Below the pieces are notes generated by a model. That model was not told where the DNA came from. It did not search any database and saw only the letters and a program-made list of their open reading frames with translations. 64,000 nucleotides of DNA from an uncultured Alphaproteobacteria bacterium (lineage in GTDB: Bacteria > Pseudomonadota > Alphaproteobacteria > SP197), in assembly GCA_943787175.1 (NCBI GenBank), contig CALSLK010000028.1, forward strand, positions 1 to 64,000. The letters are read 5' to 3'. Position numbers and translations under genes: made by a program. Of this stretch, positions 28,358 to 38,205 are shown piece after piece; position 1 is the stretch's first letter; every line of letters begins with the position of its first letter.

Positions 28358-29632
28358 CTACGGTTTTGCGGTGATCAGAATAGCGCGAAAATCATTAACA
28401 TTCGTGCGCGTCGGGCCGGTGATGATGACGTCACCCAGAGCAGTGAAGACACCGCCGCTGTCCTGTCGCTCCAAAGCGTCTCTTAAATTGATCCCCGCAG
28501 ATGCCGCGCGCTCTGGTGTTGAGGGGTCGATGATTGCACCTGCTGCCTTGCTGAACCCGTCGATACCATCGGTATCGCATGCAAGTGCATGAATGCATGG
28601 GGTTCCCAATAGGGCAGACGCCAGGGCCAGCAGGAATTCCTGATTGCGCCCGCCGCTGCCACCTTCGCCACGCAGTGTGACGGTGGTTTCTCCGCCCGAA
28701 AGAATCACAGCCGGTGGCGTTGCCAGCCTGCCGTTCCGGGCAACCTCGCGCGCTACAGCTGCATGGACCAGTGCCACATCGCGGGCTTCGCCCTCTACCG
28801 TATCTCCCAATACCACCGGCGTAACACCGTGCTCACGTGCCATGGCTGCGGCAGCCTGCAGGGAATCCTGCGGCGTGGTGATGACTTCGGCGGTGACACC
28901 AAAAAGGCGCGGGTCGCCGGGCTTGGGTGTTTCGCTCGCGGGGTCCTGCAGATGCTCCAGAACGGATGCGGGTGCTGCAATCTGGTATCGCTCGATCAGC
29001 GCCAGGGCCTCTTCGCGCGTGCTGGGGTCAGCCACGGTGGGCCCCGAAGCGATGACCGAGATGTCATCGCCGGGCACATCCGAGATAGCAAGTGTGACGA
29101 CCCGTGCCGGCGCGGCGGCCACACCAAGGCGCCCGCCCTTGATCGCCGAGAGGTGTTTGCGCACGCAGTTCATCTCGTGAATCGTTGCGCCTGATCGCAG
29201 CAATGCCTTTGTGACGGCCTGCTTGTCTTCCAGCAAAACCCTGGGAGCAGGCAGGGCGAGAAGCGCGGAGCCACCCCCAGAGATCAGGCAAAGCACCAGA
29301 TCATCCTCGGTCAGCCCTTTTACGGCCTCAAGCACGCGCTGGGCGCCGTGTGTTCCTGCCTCGTCAGGCACCGGGTGCGAAGCCTGCACGACCTCGATGT
29401 GGCGGGTGGGTACATCATGGCCATAGGGCGTCACCACAAGGCCCGAAAGCTGGCCCTGCCACTGTGCCTCCACGGCTGCAGCCATGGCTGCGGCAGCCTT
29501 GCCTGCGCCGACCACGACGGTGCGGCCCCTGGGCGGTTCGGGAAGACGTCCGGCCAGACATACATCGGCGCGTGCAGCGTCTACGGCAGCATCGAAAAGC
29601 GCTCTAAGGAACTGGCGTGGATCATCAATCAT
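28358..29632 (-). CDS. Glycerate 2-kinase (MOFRL family, GckA/TtuD-like)
   Basis: TVVVGAGKAAAAMAAAVE; LCLISGGGSALLALP; GGRNQEFLLALA; TDGIDGFSKAAGAI. Confidence 0.92.
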   Translation of the reverse strand: MIDDPRQFLRALFDAAVDAARADVCLAGRLPEPPRGRTVVVGAGKAAAAMAAAVEAQWQGQLSGLVVTPYGHDVPTRHIEVVQASHPVPDEAGTHGAQRVLEAVKGLTEDDLVLCLISGGGSALLALPAPRVLLEDKQAVTKALLRSGATIHEMNCVRKHLSAIKGGRLGVAAAPARVVTLAISDVPGDDISVIASGPTVADPSTREEALALIERYQIAAPASVLEHLQDPASETPKPGDPRLFGVTAEVITTPQDSLQAAAAMAREHGVTPVVLGDTVEGEARDVALVHAAVAREVARNGRLATPPAVILSGGETTVTLRGEGGSGGRNQEFLLALASALLGTPCIHALACDTDGIDGFSKAAGAIIDPSTPERAASAGINLRDALERQDSGGVFTALGDVIITGPTRTNVNDFRAILITAKP

Positions 29633-29783
29633 GGAGCATCGTTCTGGCATGGCGCGTCTGGACTGGCAACGCACATCGTGGCCTCTGCGCTTAAATTGGT
29701 GGCGAGATTCGGGGGAATATCCCGCTCGTGTGGCGCTACTGGGTGGTTCCACGAAGCCCTGATCCGCTTTAGGGTCCGGCCCC

Positions 29784-30611
29784 ATGGATACGGTACAACG
29801 AGACTCCTTTACGGACACGCGTGTGGACGGCGACCCCCTGTTGGGTCCCGACGATCCGCCTGCCTATGAAATCCTCAATCCCCGCGGCAAGGCATCGTTC
29901 GTGTTTCTGTGCGATCACGCCAGTAACAAGGTACCTCTGGCGCTGGAAAATCTGGGGCTCCCGGCAGAAGAACTGAACCGTCATATCGGCTGGGATATCG
30001 GTGCTGCTGCGATCACGCGTCGTCTTTCTGCGCATTTTGACGCACCTGGTGTGCTTGCCGGTTATTCGCGTTTGGTTATCGACTGTAACCGCCAGCTAAC
30101 GGATGAGCAGTCGATCGTGCCCATCAGCGACGGCTCGCCTGTTCCGGCTAATCAGGACATCAGTGATCAGGACGCCGCCGATCGGGCCGATGCCTGTTTC
30201 TGGCCCTATCACGAGGCATGTGCCGCCGTGATTGAAGGGGTCGAGGCGCGTGGCAAGGTTCCACCCATCATCATGATGCACAGCTTCACCCCGGTCATGG
30301 GAATAGGCGAGCGGCCCTGGCACATCGGTGTTCTCTGGGATCGTGATGGCCGCATGGCGCACCCCCTCATCGACCACCTGCGCAGTCGCGGCGACCTTTG
30401 TGTCGGCGACAATGAACCCTATTCAGGGGCTTCGCCCCACGGCTACACCATGCCGATGCATGCCGCGCGGTATGGTCGCGCGAACATCCAGATCGAAATC
30501 CGTCAGGATCTGATCGATGATGAAGCAGGGGTGGAACGTTGGACCCAGATAATGATCGAGAGTTTCAGTGCCATCCTGGACAATGAAGCACTCTACCGGC
30601 GGGAGGGTTGA
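29784..30611 (+). CDS. N-formylglutamate amidohydrolase family protein
   Basis: FVFLCDHASNKVPLALENLGLP...IGWDIGAAAITRRLS...YSRLVIDCNR; ANIQIEIRQDLI. Confidence 0.88.
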   Translation: MDTVQRDSFTDTRVDGDPLLGPDDPPAYEILNPRGKASFVFLCDHASNKVPLALENLGLPAEELNRHIGWDIGAAAITRRLSAHFDAPGVLAGYSRLVIDCNRQLTDEQSIVPISDGSPVPANQDISDQDAADRADACFWPYHEACAAVIEGVEARGKVPPIIMMHSFTPVMGIGERPWHIGVLWDRDGRMAHPLIDHLRSRGDLCVGDNEPYSGASPHGYTMPMHAARYGRANIQIEIRQDLIDDEAGVERWTQIMIESFSAILDNEALYRREG

Positions 30612-30614
30612 TGC

Positions 30615-31751
30615 ATGGCCTTGCGTGAACCAGCTTTCACCATGGGTGTCGAGGAAGAGTATCTCCTGGTCGACACCCAGACCGGTGATCTCGCCGATAA
30701 CCCGCCTGATTCCCTGATCGATGATTGCGTCAAGGAGCTGGGCGATCAGGTAACGCCGGAATTCCTTCGTGCCCAGGTCGAGATCGGCACGCGGGTCTGC
30801 AAGAATATCAGCGAAGTGCGTGCCGAGCTGATGCGCCTCAGAAGCGGCGTCGCCAGAGTTGCCGGCAAGTACGGCCTTGCCCCCATTGCCGCTTCAACCC
30901 ATCCCTATGGTGACTGGCGCGACCAGAGTTACGTGCCCAAACAGCGTTACGAAGACCTTGCCCGCGATATGCAGGCGGTCGCGCGCCGGTTGCTCATATG
31001 CGGCATGCATGTCCATGTCGGGATCGAGGACGAAGAGCTGCGTATCGACCTGATGAACCAGGCACGTTACTTCCTGCCGCACCTGCTTTGCCTGTCGACC
31101 TCCTCACCGTTCTGGCAGGGCAGGGATACCGGTCTGAAATGCTATCGTCTCACCGTATTCGACAGCCTGCCGCGCACCGGCCTTCCCGAACCCATGGCAA
31201 GCTGGACCGACTATCAGCGCACGATTGAACACATGACCAGTTCCGGACTGGTTCAGGATGGCTCCAAGCTCTGGTGGGATCTGCGTCCAAGCTCCAGTTT
31301 TCCGACACTCGAGATGCGCATCTGCGATGTCTGTCCCAGCATGGAGGATGCGCTGACCATTGCCGCGCTGTTCCAGTGCATCTTGCGCATGCTCTACCGG
31401 CTTCGGGTCGGCAACCAGCGCTGGCGCGAGTATCCCAACATCCTGATTCAAGAGAACCGTTGGCTTGCGCAGCGTTACGGCAGCCAGAGCCAGCTTGTCG
31501 ATTTCGGCAAACGCTCGCTCATTCCCTATAGCGACCTGCTCGAAGAGATCCTGGAACTGGTAGCCGAAGACGCAGAAGCCCTGGGCTGCACCGCTGAAGT
31601 CGAACGCGCACGCGCGATCGTGCGCGACGGCACCGGGGCCGAACATCAGCTTGCGGTCTATGCCGGGGCTGGTGGAGAAGATCAGCACAAGGATGCAATG
31701 CGTGCCGTTGTCGCTGATATCGCGCAACGCACGGTCGCTGGAACATCTTGA
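30615..31751 (+). CDS. Carboxylate-amine ligase (GCS2/YbdK family)
   Basis: FTMGVEEEYLLVDTQTGDL; STHPYGDWRDQ; MHVHVGIEDEELRIDLMNQ. Confidence 0.9.
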   Translation: MALREPAFTMGVEEEYLLVDTQTGDLADNPPDSLIDDCVKELGDQVTPEFLRAQVEIGTRVCKNISEVRAELMRLRSGVARVAGKYGLAPIAASTHPYGDWRDQSYVPKQRYEDLARDMQAVARRLLICGMHVHVGIEDEELRIDLMNQARYFLPHLLCLSTSSPFWQGRDTGLKCYRLTVFDSLPRTGLPEPMASWTDYQRTIEHMTSSGLVQDGSKLWWDLRPSSSFPTLEMRICDVCPSMEDALTIAALFQCILRMLYRLRVGNQRWREYPNILIQENRWLAQRYGSQSQLVDFGKRSLIPYSDLLEEILELVAEDAEALGCTAEVERARAIVRDGTGAEHQLAVYAGAGGEDQHKDAMRAVVADIAQRTVAGTS

Positions 31752-31818
31752 GGTTCGCCGCCGCCGATCCCACATGAACAGATGAAACCGACACGCACCA
31801 AGCGACAGGAGAAGCGCC

Positions 31819-32148
31819 ATGGATGATGCCACCCGTACCGAGATCGAAGCTGCCGTCTTCCGGCGTCTGCAGGATCACTTCCAGCGCAAGCCTGATGTGC
31901 AGAACATCGACCTCATGAATCTGGCTGATTTCTGCCGGAACTGCCTGTCAAAATGGTACCGCGCCGAAGCCCAGGAGCGTGGCGTCGAGATCGATTACGA
32001 TGAAGCCCGCGAAGTGATCTACGGCATGCCTTATGGCGACTACAAAACCAAACACCAGGAAAAGGCACCCGCTGAAAAGATCGCCATTTTTGAAGAGGGC
32101 GAAAGGCGCCGCGCCGCTGAAGCCGCGGCCCGCGGCGAGAGCCACTGA
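31819..32148 (+). CDS. DUF1244 family protein
   Basis: AAVFRRLQDHFQRKPDVQNIDLMNLADFCRNCLSKWYRAEAQERGVEIDYDEAREVIYGMPYGDYKTKHQ. Confidence 0.9.
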   Translation: MDDATRTEIEAAVFRRLQDHFQRKPDVQNIDLMNLADFCRNCLSKWYRAEAQERGVEIDYDEAREVIYGMPYGDYKTKHQEKAPAEKIAIFEEGERRRAAEAAARGESH

Positions 32149-32160
32149 GCCAGACTGTGC

Positions 32161-32262
32161 CGTGTCATCCCGGCCTTGAGCCGGGACCTCGCGATGACGT
32201 GTTTCAGGAGCAATGTGCGGACCGAGATCCCGGATGTCGCGATGCTCCTCTGGAATGACACG
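32161..32262. repeat. Palindromic intergenic element (~102 bp)
   Basis: Ends CGTGTCATcc ... ggaATGACACG inverted; internal palindrome cccggccttgagccggg. Confidence 0.6.
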
Positions 32263-32280
32263 AATACTGGAAAGCCACCG

Positions 32281-33011
32281 TCACCATTTCTCGATCGCGG
32301 GCCGCAGATCGACTTCATGGCTCCAGGCCGTGTGGTGCTGGCGGTGCAGAGCCAGATAGGTCTGGGCGATGGCATCGGGGTCAAGCAGGGCGTCAACGCC
32401 CTTTTCGGCGATCTCGTGGGCGTGATCGGGGCCGTTGATCTCACCATCGATGTTGACGATGGCAACATGCACCCCCTGGGGCCCCAATTCGCGTGCCATG
32501 GATTGCGCCAGCGCGCGCAAGCCGAACTTGCCGACAGCAAACCCTGCGAAGTTCGCTGAACCCTTGTAGCAGGCCGTCGCGCCCGTGAAGAGGAGGCTGC
32601 CGCTGCCGCGTTCGCTCATGCGCCGCGCTGCTTCCCGCCCGACGATGAAGCCCCCCAAGCAGGTCACGTTCCACTGCTGCACCAGCTCGTCGGTCTCGAT
32701 CTCCATGACCGGCTTCATCAGGAATCCGCTGGCGTTGTAGACCACCAGATCGGGCAGGCCCAGCTCTCCGCTCACCCGGTCGAACAGCGCGGCCACGTCG
32801 GTCTCATCGGTCGCGTCGCAGCCATAGCCATGCGCCGGGCCCTCGGTCACCCTGAGTCACATCCCTGGCCAATCCCTTCTGCGTTGTGTGGGATTGCGCG
32901 ACGCAATCGCGACCTCCATGCCCGCAGATGAAAACTGCCGTGCCAATCCCGCAGCCCAGACCACGCGCCGGCGCCGATCACCAATGCTACGCCACTCTCC
33001 TGGTCCGCCAT
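32281..33011 (-). CDS. SDR-family oxidoreductase, frameshifted near N-terminus
   Basis: Main ORF 32281-32850 (VVYNASGFLMKPVMEIETDELVQQWNVTCLGG); N-terminus MADQESGVALVIGAG at 33011 in another frame. Confidence 0.75.
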
Positions 33012-33031
33012 GTCGTCTCTCCCTCCCTGGA

Positions 33032-36000
33032 TTACTGCGCGGCCTGCGCCTGTTCCGGCGGTGCTGCAAACGCTGCCAGCAGCGCACTCGCGCCGCTCGG
33101 CTGCGCGTTGCATCGCCTGCTTCCTTGACCGGCCCGAACCCGCGGATCTCCAATGCGGCAATCGCGCCAGCGCCACGGCAAGGAGCGTGGTTCGCCGGGC
33201 GTCAGGCCTGCCAGCAGTCTGGCAACGTCCTCTTCATACTGGCTGATCAGGCTTGCGTGCGGCGCGGCGCTCCGCCGCTGTAGCCGAAGGGGTCGAGCGC
33301 TGGTGTTCCGCAAACCCTTCACGGCCCGCAAGGCCGCGCAGGAACGGTTTCACCCACGGCCCGAAGCTGATCTTGCGCGGGCGTCCCGTTGCCGGGTCCT
33401 GGCGCGCAAGCAGGGGCGGGGCGAGGTGGAAACGTGCATCGACTCCGCACCGGGCTGAAAGTCGCGGGCGAGCCTGGCCTCGAAGCACAGGGGCCGTCAG
33501 AAGCCGCGCGACTTCGTATTCGTCCTTGATCGCCAGCAGTTTGTGATACCCCGTTGCGACCGGCCTCGGTCAGGTCGGTACGACGCCGGGCATGGCTGGC
33601 CTCTTCGGCCGCACCGTGCACTGCTCCACAAGCGCGCGATAACGCGCGGCCAGCGCCGGGTTCTGGTAGCCCGCCAGGTGCTCGCTTCGCCTGGTCGATC
33701 CGCTCGTCCAGCGTCTCCGAGAGGCTGTTGATCCCCGTGACACCGGGCGAGTGTCTGCACCGCGGCCCGGGCGACCGCGTCGGGGTTCCGCCGCGGCATG
33801 GCGCCCCAGGGCAAAGGCCCGGCGATTGCCCTCGATGGCCACGCCGTTCAGCGCGATCGCCTGATCGATCGCTTCCAGGCGGATGGGCACCAGGCCCTTC
33901 TGCCAGGCCGCCCCCAGCAGCATCATGTTGGCCGCGATGCTGTCGCCGAACAGGGCCGCTGCCTGCTCCGTCATGATCGCTGGCTCCACACATCGCATGG
34001 GTCACCCTGCTCGATCCGCGTCGATCAGGGGCCGCGCTGCGATGGTGGCCTCGACATCGCGCGTGAAGGCGCCCGTCGGAGCGCCGCGTGGCGGTTGACG
34101 ACCGCACGGGTGCGCCCCGCATCGCCGCGCGCCAGCACCTCGGTCGCCGCACACTGGACGAGATCGCAGCCCAGCAGCAGATCGGCCTCGCCAACGCCGA
34201 TTTTGGAGGCATGAAGACCTTCGGGAGATGCCGCGACCCGCACATGGCTCGTCACGCCGCCATACTTCTGGGCGAGGCCGATCTGGTCCAGCACCGCGAT
34301 GCCCCGGCCGTCGATATGGGCGGCCCAGCCAAGAATCTGCGCCAGCGTGACGACGCCGGTGCCCCCGACGCCCTGCAATCACGATGGACCACGGATTTGC
34401 CAGATCAGGCAGTTCGGGTTCGGCAATCTCTTCGCTCAGAAGCGTATCCAGATTGGTCGGTTGGGGCTTTTGGAGTTCCGTGCCTTCAACCGTGACAAAG
34501 CTGGGGCAGAACCCCTTCAGGCAGCTCATGTCCTTGTTGCAGGACGACTGATCGATCCTGCGCTTGAGACCGAATTCGGTTTCCATCGGCACGACGGAAA
34601 GGCAGTTGGAAGCCACACCGCAATCTCCGCAGCCTTCGCAGATCGCTTCGTTGATGACAACGCGTTTGGGCGGATCAACCAACGTGCCGCGTTTGCGCCG
34701 CCTCCGTTTCTCGGTGGCACAGACCTGATCGTAGATCAGCGCAGAAACGCCGGGCACATCCCGCAAGCCTCGCTGCACCGCGTCGAGTTCCTCGCGGTCG
34801 TGGATCGTGACGCCCTCGGCAAACCCGGTACCTGCGCCATACTTTCCCGGTTCATCGGTCACGACGGCAATGCGCCGGATGCCCTCACCATAGAGCTGAT
34901 GGCTGATCGCCTGCACGCTGGGCGAACCTTCGAACGGCTGACCGCCGGTCATGGCGACTGCGTCGTTGTAGAGGATCTTGTAGGTCACGTTGACGCCCGC
35001 AGAAACAGCCGCACGGATCGCCAGAAGACCGGAATGAACATAGGTGCCGTCACCGATGTTGACGAACACATGGTTGGTCGCGCGAAACGGTGACAGGCCG
35101 ATCCAGTTGGCACCCTCGGCACCCATCTGGGTGAAGGTGACGATGTTGCGCTCCATGCTCTGGACCAGATAGTGGCAACCAATGCCGGCAAAGGCCTGAC
35201 TGCCCTGGGGAACATGGGTCGAACTGCTGTGCGGACAGCCTGAGCAGAAGTAGGGGATGCGTGAGACCGGCGCGCTGTCCATGGCGGCAAGGTCCAAACG
35301 TTCCTGCAGTGCCGTTGCGCGCTCCGTCAGGTCACCTGCGCCGCCCAGCTTCTCGAGTCTGGCGACCAGAGCGGCAGCAATCATGGCCGGGGAAAGTTCG
35401 TCCCAGGAGGGCAGAAGCGTTTCACCATCCTCGTCCTTTTTGCCGACCACCTGCGGCCTCGCACCATCGGGAAGCGCATAAAGAAGATCGCGAATCTGGG
35501 GTTCGATCAGCCCGCGTTTCTCTTCGATGACAAAGATCTCGTCCAGGTCTTCGGCAAAGGCCTTGATGCCCGTGGGTTCCAGGGGCCATGGCATGGCGAC
35601 TTTGTAGAGGCTGATACCGTGCTTCCTGGTCGCTTCATCATCAAGACCCAGTTGCGCCAGAGCCTGGCGTACGTCCAGATAGGACTTGCCGACCGTAACA
35701 ATACCCAGCCGCGCGCCTGGCGTGTCGATCACGGTCCGGTCCAGGCCGTTGGCCCTGGCATAAACCAGCGCCAGATCGATCTTGTAGCGATGCAGCCGCT
35801 CTTCCTTGGCCAGCGCATCATCGGGCCAGCGGATGTGCACGCCTTCCGGCGGCATGAGTCCATCCTGTGGCAGCACAATTGGGGGCCTGGCCGGATCGAT
35901 CATCACCGACGTTGTCGTATCGACGGTTTCCGACACCAGCTTCATGCCGGCCCAAAGTCCGGAATAGCGCGATAGCGCCCATCCATGCAGGCCGTAGTCC

Positions 36001-36590
36001 AGGAACTCCTGGGCACCGGCGGGATGCAGCACGGGAATCATCGCGTCGACCAGGGCGAACTCGCTCTGATGGGCCGATGTCGAGGACTTGCAGGTGTGGT
36101 CGTCGCCGGCCAGCACAAGGACACCGCCGTTGCGCGACGTCCCGGCTGTGTTGCCGTGTTTCAGGGCGTCCCCGGAGCGATCAATACCCGGCCCCTTGGC
36201 ATAAAGCATGGCAAACACGCCATCGACAGTGGCGTCGGGAAAGAGGTCGGTCTGCTGGCTGCCCCAGACCGACGGTTGCCGCCAGGTCTTCGTTGAGGCC
36301 CGGCGTGAAGTGGATGGCGTGCTTGCTCGGCAAACTGGCGCGCCTGCCAAAGTGCGGAGTCGAGGCCCCCCAGGGGGGAGCCCCGGTAACCCGGTCACGA
36401 AAGCAGGCCGTGTTCAGCCCGGCGGCCTGATCCCTGCGCGTACTGCAGCATGGGCAGGCGCACCAGGGCGTGGGTGCCAGACAGCAGCACGCGGCCTTCC
36501 TGGCGGGCATAGCGATCGTCAAGGGTGACGCTGGCGTGGCTCACGTGGATCTCCGTCAGCAAGGCGTCGTCGTGCAGGACATCAACCTAC
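33032..36590 (-). CDS. Fused indolepyruvate ferredoxin oxidoreductase (IorAB-like), frameshifted at both ends
   Basis: Intact middle ~34390-36270: GTAGTSRNGGVLVLAGDDHTCKSSTSAHQSE, CSGCPHSSST, EGCGDCGVASNC; C-terminal gamma domain in other frames (QGVGGTGVVTLAQILGWAAHIDGRG). 5' end approximate. Confidence 0.85.
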
Positions 36591-36652
36591 ACCCGGCCGA
36601 ACCTCGCAGGCCATGGCTTCATCGGGCAGGGGCGCCCTCGGGCTGCGGGCCG

Positions 36653-38112
36653 TCAGGGATCGTCACCGGCGTCCAGGCCCATGTCGCGAACCTTGCGGTA
36701 AAGCGTCGAGCGGCCGATGCCCAGACGGCGCGCCACGCGCGACATCTGCCCGCGATAATGATCCAGCGCATAGCGGATCACGTCAGCTTCCACCTCGGCC
36801 AGCGCACGGATTTCGCCGTCCTGGCCAAGGACGGGAAGACGTCCGTTCATTTCCTCACTGCCGCTGGGCTGGGGCGCTGCCTTGGTGCCGGCCCCAATCA
36901 GGCCTTCCAGCGGCACGCCCTGGGCGCGCGCAATATGCGGGAAGTCGCTGGTTGAAAGGCGCTCTCCGTCACACAGCACCACCGCGCGGAACACGGCATT
37001 CTCAAGCTGGCGCACATTGCCGGGCCAGGCGTAACCTGAAAGCATCGTCATGGCGGCATCTTCGACCGACGATACCGGCTTGTGCTCGAGTGCGGCAAAG
37101 CGCCGCACGAAATGGTTCACCAGCTCGGGAATGTCCGAATTGCGTTCACGCAGCGGCGGAACATGCAACGGGAACACGTTGATGCGGTAATAGAGATCTT
37201 CGCGGAAGCCGTTTTCGTTCACCATCGCGAAAAGGTCGCGGTTGGTTGCGGCAATCAGGCGCACATCAACATGCACCGTCTTGCGCCCGCCGACCGGGTC
37301 GACCGTGCCTTCCTGCAGGGTGCGCAGCAGCTTGACCTGCATGTCGGGTTTCAGCTCGCCGATCTCGTCCAGGAACAGGGTGCCGCCGTCGGCCTCCTCG
37401 AACTTGCCGATATGCTTGGCCGAGGCGCCGGTGAACGCGCCCTTTTCGTGGCCGAACAGCATGCTCTCGATCAGGTTCTCGGGGATCGCGCCACAGTTCA
37501 CCGTCACGAACGGCTTGCCGACACGCGGGGCCCGTTGCTCTGCACGAACCGCGCGATCAGTTCCTTGCCGACGCCGCTTTCGCCTTCGATCAGCACCGGA
37601 ATCTGCGATTGGGCCGCACGCATCGCCAGATCGATCGTGGCGCGCAGGGCGTCACTGTTGCCGACATGATGTCGTCGGTGCGGATGCCGCCATCGGCCTG
37701 GCGCTGCAGCCGCGAAACCTCGCCCCGCAGCGAACCCAGCTTCATGGCGTTGTCCAGCGTGACCTTCAGCCGCTCAGGGCGCTACCGGCTTCACGATGAA
37801 GTCGGCCGCGCCGGCGCGCATCGCCTTCACCGCTATATCGACGCCGCCATGGCCGGTCAGCACAACCACGGGAAGGTCGGGCAGGGTCGGTGTCAGCTTT
37901 TCCAGCACCGTCATGCCGTCGACACCAGGCATGTTGAGGTCCAGAAGCACGCAATCTGGCCGCAGCGGCTGATTGGCATCCAGCAGCATTTCCAGCGCAA
38001 CACCGCCGTCATCGGCCGTTTCTGCGCGGAATCCCATGGATTCGACGATTTCGCTATATAGGCGACGTTGAACGGGGATCGCCGTCGACGATCAGAAGTT
38101 GCTGCGAAATGA
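36653..38112 (-). CDS. Sigma54-dependent response regulator (NtrC/DctD family), frameshifted in N-terminal half
   Basis: Receiver [18 protein letters not shown]...[32 protein letters not shown]+ domain with [11 protein letters not shown]-terminal Fis [27 protein letters not shown]. Confidence 0.85.
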
Positions 38113-38205
38113 CGTTTTCCTGTTCCTTAATGGAACACTGTTGCCGGTTCGTATCACATCGGCACAGTTTGGGGCAAGAAAATTGGGGCCATGCCAGACG
38201 GGCGG

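Noticed and set aside
29211-29869. Plus-strand ORFs over the glycerate kinase 5' region
   Set aside because: Antisense to the kinase and its promoter region; no start/SD or domain support
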